Shown here piece by piece: positions 34,210-43,257 of a stretch of 64,000 nt of DNA. The DNA comes from Klebsiella terrigena. GTDB lineage: Bacteria > Pseudomonadota > Gammaproteobacteria > Enterobacterales > Enterobacteriaceae. The stretch is taken from the NCBI RefSeq assembly GCF_006539725.1, contig NZ_BJNO01000002.1:124001-188000 (forward strand), given 5' to 3'. The number at the start of each line of letters is the position of its first letter. Positions within the stretch are counted from its first letter, which is position 1. Under the pieces are notes generated by a model. That model was given only the letters and a program-made list of their open reading frames with translations, did no database searches and was not told the DNA's origin. Made by a program: the position numbers and the translations under genes.

Positions 34210-34513
34210 ATATAGACTCCATCATAATATAAGCGGGTAAGAGTATTCATAAAGTAATCGGATAATAATATTCGGTATTTCCAGACAGCGCGGGGCGGCT
34301 TCGGCCAGAGCGCAAGCCGATGCGTTGGGATACAGATGTTCCCCGGAGTCAGATACCGTTCAGCGCTATTTATTGGCGCATTTTATTGAGGCCGGCGGAG
34401 AGTGATATTACCGCGCTGCGCAAATGGATTATTTGCGTACTCTTCGCGCCGGCGGAAATATTTCATCCGCCGGCGCGGGCCTGAAGAAAACCTGAAACCT
34501 GCTCAGGCTAAAA
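34210..34513. other. puuR-puuC intergenic region with a strong hairpin
   Basis: No gene was found. A 12 bp perfect stem, CGCGCCGGCGGA (34445-34456) with TCCGCCGGCGCG (34466-34477), encloses a 9 base AT-rich loop. It lies 36 bases downstream of the puuR stop on the operon strand and has no U-tract. It may stabilise the upstream mRNA or reduce readthrough into puuC. Confidence 0.5.
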
Positions 34514-35071
34514 TTAGAACGTGGTGGGGGTATGGGCACTGATAATTCGGCAAATACCGGCCGAAGTGTTGCTGAAGCTGTGCGGTATGCCGGTATTAAT
34601 GGCATAGCTTTGCCCGGCAACCAGGTGATACGACTGACCGTTAACAATCAGCACAACTTCACCTTCCAGTACGGTGCCTATCTCCTCACCCTGATGTTTG
34701 ATCCTCTCCCCGGTAGTGGTTCCAGGCTGGTAAGTTTCAAAAATCATCGCCAGCGTACGGTTCGGATTTCCGTTGTGAACCAGCTTCATCGAAACGCCCT
34801 GACTGCCCATTTCGATAAGGTCATCCTGATTAATAACCACCTGCGGTTCATCAGGTTTTTCTGGTTCAGAAAAGAATTCCGAGAGCGACAGCCCATAGAC
34901 TTTCAGCAGCTTTTGCAGCGTGCTGATGGCAGGACTGACTTTATCCTGCTCTATGGTACTGATGGCACTATGTGTTAACCCAGACAGTTCGGCGGCACGA
35001 CGTTGTGAGAGACCCAGCTGTTGCCGGATCGCTGACAGACGTTTCCCTGGCGCCAGTCCGTCATCGCTCAT
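34514..35071 (-). CDS. puuR: Transcriptional repressor PuuR
   Basis: This 185-residue regulator has an N-terminal XRE helix-turn-helix (about residues 10-65; LGLSQRRAAELSGLTHSAIS) and a C-terminal cupin domain (about 105-180; PGTTTGERIKHQGEEIGTVLEGEVVL). In E. coli PuuR represses the puu genes and is released by putrescine. It is encoded between puuD and puuC as in E. coli. Candidate operators lie in the puuD-puuA region. Confidence 0.92.
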   Translation of the reverse strand: MSDDGLAPGKRLSAIRQQLGLSQRRAAELSGLTHSAISTIEQDKVSPAISTLQKLLKVYGLSLSEFFSEPEKPDEPQVVINQDDLIEMGSQGVSMKLVHNGNPNRTLAMIFETYQPGTTTGERIKHQGEEIGTVLEGEVVLIVNGQSYHLVAGQSYAINTGIPHSFSNTSAGICRIISAHTPTTF

Positions 35072-35096
35072 ATTTGCATTTCCTTAACTGTAGTGG

Positions 35097-35861
35097 TCAG
35101 AGCCGCTGCTTTTCAGCAACGTGGTTCTGACAGGCGGTGATAAAACCTTCAAACAACATACGCGACAGGGCGTATTCGCTACTGTTCCATTCAGGATGCC
35201 ACTGTACGCCCAGCGCGAAAGGGTGGTCGTTAACGCTGACCGCTTCCGCCAGCCCGTCCGAAGAGCGGGCCTCCACGCGCAGACGTGGGCCTAATGTTTT
35301 TGCTCCCTGCCCGTGTAGCGAGTTTACCCAAAACGTGTTGCAGCCCGGTATTAACTGAGAAAGTAATCCTCCTTCCTGCACCTGAACCTCGTGAGAGGGA
35401 GCGTACTGCTCCTCTACCGGAAGCTCGGGGTCTTCGCGATGTTCAAGCAGTTCCGGCTGCTCGAAAAGACGACGATACAGAGTCCCGCCGGTGGCGACAA
35501 CCAGTTCCTGCAACCCACGGCAGATGGCGAAAATGGGGATGCGCCTTTCGAGTGCGGCGGCAATTAATGCCATGCTCAGAAGATCACGCCCGGGATCGGC
35601 GTCAGGCTCATCGCCGTTTTCACCATAAAGGTGCGGCTGGACGTTGCTGGGGCTGCCTGGCAGGTAGATTCCGTCAAGCTTGGGTAACAGAGCGGCAAGC
35701 ATTTCCGGTTCGGCCAGGGCGTGCGGCAGGGCAATCGGCAGCCCACCGGCGTTAATAATCGCATTCAGGTACTTCTCCTGCAGGGTCTGGGTCTGGTGAC
35801 CCTTAAGTCTGTTCCTGCACATCACGACGCCAATAACTGGCTTGTACATTATATTTTCCAT
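35097..35861 (-). CDS. puuD: Gamma-glutamyl-GABA hydrolase PuuD
   Basis: This 254-residue class I glutamine-amidotransferase-like hydrolase has the nucleophile cysteine in FAICRGLQEL and the catalytic histidine and glutamate in GVQWHPEWNS. It releases GABA from gamma-glutamyl-GABA. ATG 35861 (MENIM) matches the E. coli start and has a GAGGG element; an upstream start at 35873 is less likely. It is the first gene of the leftward puu operon and is divergent from puuA. Confidence 0.92.
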   Translation of the reverse strand: MENIMYKPVIGVVMCRNRLKGHQTQTLQEKYLNAIINAGGLPIALPHALAEPEMLAALLPKLDGIYLPGSPSNVQPHLYGENGDEPDADPGRDLLSMALIAAALERRIPIFAICRGLQELVVATGGTLYRRLFEQPELLEHREDPELPVEEQYAPSHEVQVQEGGLLSQLIPGCNTFWVNSLHGQGAKTLGPRLRVEARSSDGLAEAVSVNDHPFALGVQWHPEWNSSEYALSRMLFEGFITACQNHVAEKQRL

Positions 35862-35880
35862 GATCGCCCTCACAAAGTGG

Positions 35881-35895
35881 ACTAAATTATGACCA
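35881..35895. promoter_or_regulatory. Possible PuuR operator near puuD
   Basis: ACTAAATTATGACCA matches 10 of 15 positions of the PuuR recognition sequence as I remember it (AAAATATAATGAACA). It lies 20 bases upstream of the puuD start. The match is modest. Confidence 0.35.
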
Positions 35896-36013
35896 TTTAG
35901 GGTGTTAAAAGGCCATATCGTTCAATATTTTCTCAATCTAGCAGCGCAAATAGCCGTTTGCAAACTTAATTTAACATTTGACAAACATTTTGTTTGCATA
36001 CACATTCGAAGGG

Positions 36014-36028
36014 TGGACATTATATTTA
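36014..36028. promoter_or_regulatory. Possible PuuR operator near puuA
   Basis: The complementary strand reads TAAATATAATGTCCA, matching 12 of 15 positions of the remembered PuuR sequence AAAATATAATGAACA. It lies 47 bases before puuA and just downstream of a TTGACA box at 35978-35983, a plausible repressor position. Confidence 0.5.
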
Positions 36029-36074
36029 ACGGCAAGCAGGCCGAAGTCCGAAACCAACACAACGGCGGTGAATG

Positions 36075-37496
36075 ATGGAAACCAATATCGTAGAAGTTGA
36101 GAATTTTGTTCAGCAGTCAGAAGAGAGACGGGGCAGCGCATTTACTTCTGAAGTAAAGCGCTACCTTGAACGCTACCCTGATACCCAGTACGTCGACGTG
36201 CTGTTAACCGACCTGAACGGCTGCTTCCGCGGCAAGCGCATCCCGGTCTCCAGCCTCAGCAAGCTGGAGAAGGGCTGCTACTTCCCGGCGTCGGTTTTTG
36301 CGATGGATATTTTGGGCAACGTGGTTGAAGAGGCGGGCCTTGGCCAGGATATGGGCGAGCCGGACTGCACCTGCGTCCCGGTGCAGGGCACCTTAACGCC
36401 TTCCGCCGCCGATCCGCAGTACGTCGGCCAGGTGCTGCTGACCATGATTGATGAAGATGGCGCTCCCTTTGACGTTGAGCCGCGGAACGTACTTAACCGC
36501 CTCTGGCAGCAGCTGCGCCAGCGCGGGCTGTTCCCCGTGGTAGCGGTAGAGCTGGAGTTCTATTTACTCGATCGCAAACGCGATGCCGAAGGCTATCTCC
36601 AGCCGCCCTGCGCGCCGGGCACCGACGTGCGCAACACCCAAAGCCAGGTTTACTCCGTGGATAACCTCAACCACTTCGCCGACGTGCTGAATGATATCGA
36701 CGAGCTGGCCCAGCTGCAGCTGATCCCGGCCGACGGCGCGGTCGCGGAAGCCTCGCCGGGGCAGTTTGAAATCAACCTTTACCACACCGATAACGTGCTC
36801 GACGCCTGCGATGATGCGCTGGCGTTAAAACGCCTCGTGCGTTTAATGGCGGAGAAGCATAAGATGCACGCCACTTTTATGGCCAAGCCTTATGAAGAGC
36901 ACGCCGGTAGCGGGATGCACATCCATATCAGCATGCAGAACAATAAGGGTGAAAACGTGCTGGCGGATGCCCAGGGTGAAGACTCCGCGCTGCTCAAGCG
37001 CGCGCTGGCCGGAATGATTGACCTGATGCCGGCGTCGATGGCGCTGCTGGCGCCGAACGTGAACTCGTACCGTCGCTTCCAGCCGGGAATGTACGTCCCG
37101 ACTCAGGCATCGTGGGGACACAACAACCGCACCGTGGCGCTGCGCATTCCCTGCGGCGATCGCCATAACCACCGCGTCGAGTATCGAGTGGCGGGAGCGG
37201 ATGCCAACCCGTATCTGGTGATGGCGGCCATCTTCGCCGGGATTTTACACGGCCTGGACAACAATACGCTGCCGCTTCAGGAAGAGGTGGAGGGCAACGG
37301 GCTCGAGCAGGAAGGGCTGCCGTTCCCGATTCGCCAAAGCGACGCGCTGTGGGAGTTTATGCAAAACGACTCTCTGCGAGCGCTGCTCGGCGAGCGCTTC
37401 TGCCACGTTTACCATGCCTGTAAGCATGATGAGCTGCTGCAGTTTGAGCGCCTGATCACCGAAACAGAGATTGACTGGATGTTGAAAAACGCCTGA
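36075..37496 (+). CDS. puuA: Gamma-glutamylputrescine synthetase PuuA
   Basis: This 473-residue enzyme of the glutamine synthetase family has metal and ATP sites including VAVELEFYLLDR, PGQFEINLYHTDNV, GSGMHIHISMQ and NNRTVALRIPCGDRHNHRVEYR. It joins putrescine to glutamate using ATP, the first step of the Puu pathway. ATG 36075 is the E. coli-like start; 36072 is an adjacent ATG. It is transcribed away from puuD and is followed by puuP after a long leader-like gap. Confidence 0.93.
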   Translation: METNIVEVENFVQQSEERRGSAFTSEVKRYLERYPDTQYVDVLLTDLNGCFRGKRIPVSSLSKLEKGCYFPASVFAMDILGNVVEEAGLGQDMGEPDCTCVPVQGTLTPSAADPQYVGQVLLTMIDEDGAPFDVEPRNVLNRLWQQLRQRGLFPVVAVELEFYLLDRKRDAEGYLQPPCAPGTDVRNTQSQVYSVDNLNHFADVLNDIDELAQLQLIPADGAVAEASPGQFEINLYHTDNVLDACDDALALKRLVRLMAEKHKMHATFMAKPYEEHAGSGMHIHISMQNNKGENVLADAQGEDSALLKRALAGMIDLMPASMALLAPNVNSYRRFQPGMYVPTQASWGHNNRTVALRIPCGDRHNHRVEYRVAGADANPYLVMAAIFAGILHGLDNNTLPLQEEVEGNGLEQEGLPFPIRQSDALWEFMQNDSLRALLGERFCHVYHACKHDELLQFERLITETEIDWMLKNA

Positions 37497-37849
37497 TCGC
37501 CGCCCCGCAAGGGGCCAACGGGTGAGAACTATCGGTAGCATCATACGGCCTGAGCGGAGCCTGGCCGAAAATTTTGCTGGGGATCCAGCCGTTTCCCGAA
37601 TGTCGCGTTAAGGAGCGCAGGCGACAGCGGGGCTTCAGTTAACGACACAGTGTGTGACGAGGTAGGAGATGATGCAGATGTTCAAATATCCGCAGGGAGA
37701 AGGGGGCCATGAGGGCCGCTATGAATGTGAACCCGCCGCCGTTCGCCGGTACGTTTTGCCCAGCTATTTACGATTAACCCCCTTGCTAAGCAGGTTTGTA
37801 ACCCGGTCGCTGTACCCACAAACCCGTGCCTGCCTGGGGGAGAGCATCT
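37497..37849 (+). promoter_or_regulatory. Long puuA-puuP gap with structured leader
   Basis: This gap of about 350 bases carries a small GCCCC/GGGGC hairpin just after puuA. Further on are strong Shine-Dalgarno-like tracts, at least one short open frame (37709-37777) and a hairpin whose outer stem pairs CCCCC (37778-37782) with the GGGGG (37836-37840) of the puuP ribosome-binding site. The inner stem pairs GGTTTGT (37793-37799) with ACAAACC (37818-37824). Confidence 0.5.
37709..37777 (+). CDS. Possible leader peptide upstream of puuP
   Basis: This 22-codon frame begins ATG 37709 after a GGAGAAGGGGG tract and ends TAA at 37775-37777, one base before the hairpin that could mask the puuP ribosome-binding site. 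It contains a proline triplet (NPPPFAG), a known slow-translating sequence. A second ATG at 37721 would give 18 residues. A 60-codon frame from 37678 to 37860 in another frame, overlapping the puuP start, is an alternative. There is no homology support; this is inference from layout. Confidence 0.3.
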   Translation: MRAAMNVNPPPFAGTFCPAIYD

Positions 37850-39241
37850 ATGGCTGCTAATACTTCTCTTAACCTCCCGGCCGAGGCGGCAAAACCCCGG
37901 CTGCGCAAGTCGCTCAAGCTCTGGCAGGTGGTGATGATGGGCCTCGCCTACCTGACGCCGATGACGGTGTTTGATACCTTCGGTATTGTCTCCGGTATCA
38001 GCAACGGCCACGTCCCCGCCTCCTACCTGCTGGCGCTGGCGGGGGTGCTGTTTACCGCCATCAGCTACGGCAAGCTGGTGCGTCAGTTCCCGGAAGCGGG
38101 GTCGGCGTACACCTACGCGCAAAAATCAATCAGCCCCCACGTCGGCTTTATGGTCGGCTGGTCGTCGCTGCTGGACTATCTGTTCCTGCCGATGATCAAC
38201 GTTCTGCTGGCTAAAATCTATCTCTCCGCCCTGTTCCCCGAGGTTCCGCCGTGGGTGTGGGTGGTGTCGTTTGTGGCGATCCTCACCGCTGCGAACCTGA
38301 AGAGCGTAAGCCTGGTCGCCAACTTCAATACCCTGTTTGTGCTGGTGCAGATTTCGATCATGGTGGTCTTTATCGTGCTGGTGGTGCAGGGGCTGCATAA
38401 AGGTGAAGGGGTGGGGACCGTCTGGTCGCTGCAGCCGTTTATCAGCCAGAACGCGCATCTGATCCCCATCATCACCGGGGCAACGATCGTCTGCTTCTCG
38501 TTTCTCGGCTTCGATGCGGTAACCACGCTGTCGGAGGAGACGCCGGACGCCGCGCGGGTGATCCCGAAGGCCATTTTCCTCACCGCCATGTACGGTGGCG
38601 TTATCTTTATTGCCGCCTCGTTCTTTATGCAGCTCTTTTTCCCCGATATCAGCCGCTTTAAGGACCCCGACGCGGCGCTGCCGGAGATTGCGCTTTACGT
38701 TGGCGGCAAGCTGTTCCAGTCAATTTTCCTCTGCACCACCTTCGTCAATACCCTGGCGTCGGGGCTGGCTTCGCACGCCAGCGTCTCGCGTCTGCTGTAC
38801 GTGATGGGGCGCGACAACGTCTTCCCGGAGCGCGTTTTCGGCTATATCCACCCGAAATGGCGGACGCCGGCGCTGAACGTGATTATGGTCGGCATTGTCG
38901 CCCTGTCGGCGCTGTTCTTTGACCTGGTCACCGCCACGGCGCTGATCAACTTCGGCGCGCTGGTGGCCTTTACCTTTGTCAACCTGTCGGTGTTCAACCA
39001 CTTCTGGCGGCGCAAGGGCTATAACAAAACCTGGAAGGATCGCTTCCACTATCTGCTGCTGCCGCTGATTGGCGCGGTGACGGTAGGCGTGCTGTGGGTG
39101 AACCTGGAGGCGACATCGCTGACGCTGGGCCTGGTGTGGGCCGCAGTCGGTCTGCTGTACCTGACCTGGCTGACCCGGCGCTTTCGCAAGCCGCCGCCGC
39201 AGTTTGACGGCGCCAAAGCGGAGCAGGCCTGGGAGTCGTAG
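37850..39241 (+). CDS. puuP: Putrescine importer PuuP (APC superfamily)
   Basis: This 463-residue transporter has about twelve membrane segments, typical of amino acid-polyamine-organocation permeases. Early blocks are [16 protein letters not shown] and [18 protein letters not shown], and [17 protein letters not shown] comes mid-protein. It imports putrescine for the Puu enzymes. ATG 37850 has GGGGGAGAG upstream and gives the E. coli-like N-terminus; an in-frame GTG at 37826 is less likely. Its ribosome-binding site may be base-paired in a leader hairpin. Confidence 0.92.
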   Translation: MAANTSLNLPAEAAKPRLRKSLKLWQVVMMGLAYLTPMTVFDTFGIVSGISNGHVPASYLLALAGVLFTAISYGKLVRQFPEAGSAYTYAQKSISPHVGFMVGWSSLLDYLFLPMINVLLAKIYLSALFPEVPPWVWVVSFVAILTAANLKSVSLVANFNTLFVLVQISIMVVFIVLVVQGLHKGEGVGTVWSLQPFISQNAHLIPIITGATIVCFSFLGFDAVTTLSEETPDAARVIPKAIFLTAMYGGVIFIAASFFMQLFFPDISRFKDPDAALPEIALYVGGKLFQSIFLCTTFVNTLASGLASHASVSRLLYVMGRDNVFPERVFGYIHPKWRTPALNVIMVGIVALSALFFDLVTATALINFGALVAFTFVNLSVFNHFWRRKGYNKTWKDRFHYLLLPLIGAVTVGVLWVNLEATSLTLGLVWAAVGLLYLTWLTRRFRKPPPQFDGAKAEQAWES

Positions 39242-39261
39242 CGCAAAGGTGGACGCTGAAT

Positions 39262-39292
39262 AAAGAAAAGCAGGCATAGCCTGCTTTTCTTT
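39262..39292. terminator. puuP terminator (works in both directions)
   Basis: AAAAGCAGGC (39266-39275) pairs with GCCTGCTTTT (39279-39288) around a 3 base loop, followed by TCTTTT on + and preceded by an A-run that gives U residues on -. It serves puuP and the small membrane gene at 39315. Confidence 0.8.
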
Positions 39293-39314
39293 TGTCGCTA
39301 TCGCGGAACGGGGG

Positions 39315-39437
39315 TTATTTTTTCTTCTTGTGGAAAGGCAGCTGGCTGGCGCGACGCTCTTTGACGTATGACACCAGACTGTAAAGCGCAACCCCCAGCA
39401 AAATGACCGCGGCGAGAAGGAGAATAATACCGGACAT
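39315..39437 (-). CDS. Small membrane protein, 40 residues
   Basis: This short protein has one hydrophobic helix (residues 3-23, SGIILLLAAVILLGVALYSL) and a highly basic tail ending in four lysines. ATG 39437 with an AGGA element gives this compact product; the longer frame to 39587 adds no recognisable sequence. It looks like one of the many enterobacterial single-pass small proteins. Function unknown. Confidence 0.6.
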   Translation of the reverse strand: MSGIILLLAAVILLGVALYSLVSYVKERRASQLPFHKKKK

Positions 39438-39668
39438 ACACAATCCTGGGTCCTGGTTGAAAACGATGCACTCTATAAATACGCGGCTAAGATAGCATCG
39501 GGATATGTCTGAAATATGACTCTTCCATCGGTAAAACCTAACAACTGCCGCAGAGTAAACCTGTTGTTTTGTCGGGCGGGGTAACACTCCGTTAAGCGAT
39601 TTTACAGACGCGCGGCCTCGAGGCTGCTACTCTGCACGCGAGTACGAATTGTCTGAGAATAATATTGA

Positions 39669-39893
39669 ATGCGTAATAAACATGTCGTCAGCCTGTCAGG
39701 GGTGGCACTTATCCTGGTCTCGTTTGCTGCACAGGCAGAGACCGAACGTCAGCAAACCCGGGAACGGATCGTCGATCAGGTGCTCAAGCCCTGCGAAGGC
39801 AAGAAGGCCGGAGACAAAGTGGTGATGGTCGATCGCCGCGGCGGAGAGCATGAGGCTATCTGCACCCTGGCGGCGGTGCCGCTGCCGGAGTAA
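39669..39893 (+). CDS. Small secreted protein of unknown function
   Basis: This 74-residue product has a good signal peptide (cleavage after AQA, residue 23) and a charged mature part with two cysteines (KPCEGK and AICTLA) that could form one disulfide. It is presumably periplasmic. An upstream AATAATATTGA tract gives only a weak ribosome-binding site. I do not recognise a family. Confidence 0.55.
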   Translation: MRNKHVVSLSGVALILVSFAAQAETERQQTRERIVDQVLKPCEGKKAGDKVVMVDRRGGEHEAICTLAAVPLPE

Positions 39894-39917
39894 CCGCGAC
39901 CGCCGCCGGGGAGATGA

Positions 39918-40145
39918 GAGATTTCCCGTGCCGCCATCCACCAGCAGCTCGCTTCCCACCACGTAGCTGGACTCGTCCGACGCGAGATACAGCGCGGCCT
40001 TCGCCAGCTCCTGCGGCGTGCCCATCCGCCCGAGCGGGACCCGGTTTTTAATCTCCTGCTGCAGGGCGCCGAGCGCCTGCGCGCTGAGGCCGAGCTTATC
40101 CAACGCTGTCGTGCTCACCGGGCCAGGGCGCAGGCTGCGGAAAAT
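39918..40145 (-). pseudogene. C-terminal remnant of a short-chain dehydrogenase
   Basis: A leftward frame retains [51 protein letters not shown], in shorter pieces [12 protein letters not shown] and [10 protein letters not shown], which is the typical SDR C-terminus. The N-terminal Rossmann motif and the YxxxK active site are absent, and the normal stop is lost. It is therefore a dead fragment between the small secreted gene and agp. No insertion sequence is visible next to it. Confidence 0.7.
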
Positions 40146-40386
40146 AATTTTGTCCCCCCCGGTCTGCCCGATGACCAGCTTCGTTAACCTGCTCGCCGGG
40201 AAGTGGGCGAGCTCGGGCTGTCGATGCGCGAAGCGCTGCAGTCTGGCGGAGTGGATGAACCACAACGGCCATCGGCTTAGGCGCTAAAAGAATGCCCGCG
40301 GCCTCAGTTTGCGCGCTGTCGTCTGGCAAAATGTCATAAATTTGTCACAATCAGGACGATGCTAATCACTGACTGAGGGTTAAGGG

Positions 40387-41634
40387 ATGAGAAAAAGTCT
40401 ACTCGCCGGCGCGATTGCCGCTGGCGTTTTGCTGTCCGCGGGCGTCCAGGCGCAGGATCAGGCGGCCCCGCAGGGCTATCAGCTCCAGCAGGTGCTGATC
40501 ATGAGCCGCCACAACCTGCGCGCGCCGCTGGCGAATAACGGCAGCGTGCTGGAGCAGTCAACGCCGAAATCCTGGCCGGAGTGGGACGTTCCGGGCGGGC
40601 AGCTGACCACCAAGGGCGGGGTGCTGGAAGTCTATATGGGGCACTATATGCGGGAGTGGCTGGCGCAGCAGAAGCTGGTGACCAGCGGCGAGTGCCCGCC
40701 GGACAACGCGGTGTATGCCTATGCTAATAGCCTGCAGCGCACCGTCGCGACCGCCCAGTTCTTTATCACCGGCGCCTTTCCCGGCTGCGGCGTAACCGTC
40801 CACCACCAGCCGCAAATGGGCACCATGGACCCGACCTTTAACCCGGTTATCACCGATGACTCCGCGGCGTTTAGCGAGAAAGCGGTGCAGGCAATGGAGG
40901 CAGAGCGGCAAAAAATGCAGCTCACCGAGAGCTACAAGCTGCTCGAAGAGATGACCGACTATCGCAATTCGCCTTCCTGCAAAGAGAAGCAGCAGTGTTC
41001 GCTGAGCGACGGGAAGGACACCTTCAGCGCCAAATATCAGCAGGAGCCGGGCGTTTCCGGGCCGCTGAAGGTCGGTAATTCGCTGGTGGACGCGTTCACC
41101 CTGCAGTATTACGAAGGCTTCCCGCAGGACCAGGTGGCGTGGGGCGAAATCAAAACCGATAAGCAGTGGCAGGTGCTGTCGAAGCTGAAAAACGGCTATC
41201 AGGATAGCCTGTTTACCTCAACGGAAGTGGCGCGCAACGTCGCGAAGCCGCTGGTGAAGTATATCGACAAGGCGCTGGTGGGCGACGCGGCGCAGGCGGC
41301 GAAGGTGACGCTGCTGGTGGGGCATGATTCCAATATCGCCTCGCTGCTGACGGCGCTGGATTTTAAACCCTATCAGCTGCACGATCAGAACGAGCGCACG
41401 CCGATTGGCGGCAAAATTGTCTTCCAGCGCTGGCACGACAGCGGCAGCAACCGCGAGCTGATGAAGATTGAGTACGTCTATCAAAGCACCGCGCAGCTGC
41501 GCAACGCCGACGCCCTGACGCTGCAGTCTCCGCCGCAGCGTGTGACTCTGGCGCTGAACGGCTGTCCGGTGGACGCCGACGGGTTCTGCCCGATGGAGAC
41601 CTTTAAAACGGTGATGAACCAGGCGGCAAAATAA
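40387..41634 (+). CDS. agp: Periplasmic glucose-1-phosphatase Agp
   Basis: This 415-residue histidine acid phosphatase has a signal peptide ending VQAQ (about residue 22). The phospho-accepting motif RHNLRAP comes early and the proton donor pair is in LVGHDSNI near residue 315. It releases glucose from glucose-1-phosphate in the periplasm and may also act on phytate. It is in the E. coli order agp-yccJ-wrbA, converging on yccJ with a shared terminator. Confidence 0.92.
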   Translation: MRKSLLAGAIAAGVLLSAGVQAQDQAAPQGYQLQQVLIMSRHNLRAPLANNGSVLEQSTPKSWPEWDVPGGQLTTKGGVLEVYMGHYMREWLAQQKLVTSGECPPDNAVYAYANSLQRTVATAQFFITGAFPGCGVTVHHQPQMGTMDPTFNPVITDDSAAFSEKAVQAMEAERQKMQLTESYKLLEEMTDYRNSPSCKEKQQCSLSDGKDTFSAKYQQEPGVSGPLKVGNSLVDAFTLQYYEGFPQDQVAWGEIKTDKQWQVLSKLKNGYQDSLFTSTEVARNVAKPLVKYIDKALVGDAAQAAKVTLLVGHDSNIASLLTALDFKPYQLHDQNERTPIGGKIVFQRWHDSGSNRELMKIEYVYQSTAQLRNADALTLQSPPQRVTLALNGCPVDADGFCPMETFKTVMNQAAK

Positions 41635-41637
41635 AAC

Positions 41638-41667
41638 AAAAAACCCGGAGCAATCCGGGTTTTTTTA
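41638..41667. terminator. Bidirectional terminator between agp and yccJ
   Basis: AAAAAACCCGG (41638-41648) and CCGGGTTTTTT (41655-41665) form an 11 bp stem with a 6 base loop. Runs of A and T flank it on both sides, so it can serve agp (+) and yccJ (-). Confidence 0.9.
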
Positions 41668-41683
41668 TTCTGCTGCGTCGTAG

Positions 41684-41911
41684 TTATACGTTTTTACGTT
41701 CGATGGTTTGCTCGCCCCAGAACAGCGAATCTTTATCGGTTTTCGCAAAGGCCAGCGGCAGCACTTCATCGCTGCCTTCTTCCCAGATTTTTTCTGCTAA
41801 CTTTTCATCGTATTTTGCTAATTCGAAAATCGCCTCGGCGATCTCCACCGAGGTATTGCGTAAACTTGCCCATTCACCGACGCGGTGAGCTTTTGCTTCT
41901 TGAGTTGGCAT
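41684..41911 (-). CDS. yccJ: YccJ family protein
   Basis: This 75-residue acidic cytoplasmic protein has the known YccJ features ([21 protein letters not shown], in pieces VGEWASLRN and [10 protein letters not shown]). Its function is not established. It follows wrbA by about 20 bases on the same strand, the same two-gene unit as in E. coli, where it is stress-induced. Confidence 0.9.
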   Translation of the reverse strand: MPTQEAKAHRVGEWASLRNTSVEIAEAIFELAKYDEKLAEKIWEEGSDEVLPLAFAKTDKDSLFWGEQTIERKNV

Positions 41912-41931
41912 GCAAATCCTCCTGCTAAGGG

Positions 41932-42910
<979 letters not shown>

Positions 42911-43084
42911 ATGGCAAACCATCGTGGCGGTTCCGGCAACTTTGCCGAGGATCGTGAAAGAGCATCAGAAGCAGGTCGTAAAGGTGGACAACACAGCGGG
43001 GGGAACTTTAAAAACGATCCCCAGCGCGCCTCGGATGCGGGCAAAAAAGGGGGCAAAAACAGCCACGGCAATCGTCATAGCTGA
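42911..43084 (+). CDS. ymdF: YmdF, KGG-repeat stress protein
   Basis: This 57-residue, very hydrophilic protein is made of two KGG/con-10 repeats: FAEDRERASEAGRKGGQ and FKNDPQRASDAGKKGGK. It is nearly identical in layout to E. coli YmdF and its relative YciG. GGAGGTCAG (42900-42908) is a strong ribosome-binding site. The family is linked to general stress and desiccation, but its molecular role is unknown. It is followed by an excellent terminator. Confidence 0.9.
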   Translation: MANHRGGSGNFAEDRERASEAGRKGGQHSGGNFKNDPQRASDAGKKGGKNSHGNRHS

Positions 43085-43159
43085 TTTATCGCCAATGACG
43101 CAGGTCGGGCGTTTTATGATGCGGGGTTAATCTCCCTGGCACCCTGCGCATCGCCCTCG

Positions 43160-43187
43160 CCGCCGGCATCTGCCGGCGGTTTTTTTA
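43160..43187 (+). terminator. ymdF terminator
   Basis: CCGCCGGC (43160-43167) pairs with GCCGGCGG (43172-43179) around a 4 base loop, followed by seven T residues. Confidence 0.88.
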
Positions 43188-43257
43188 TTGCCAACGGTTG
43201 CGCTCCCGGCGGGCTAATTGCACACTATCCGGCTAATCATTCGCTACCGGCCGCGCT

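Noticed and set aside
37669-37860. 60- to 63-codon frame overlapping the puuP start as a real small gene
   Set aside because: It is in a different frame from the hairpin-adjacent leader candidate, its composition is unremarkable and no family was recognised; kept only as an alternative.
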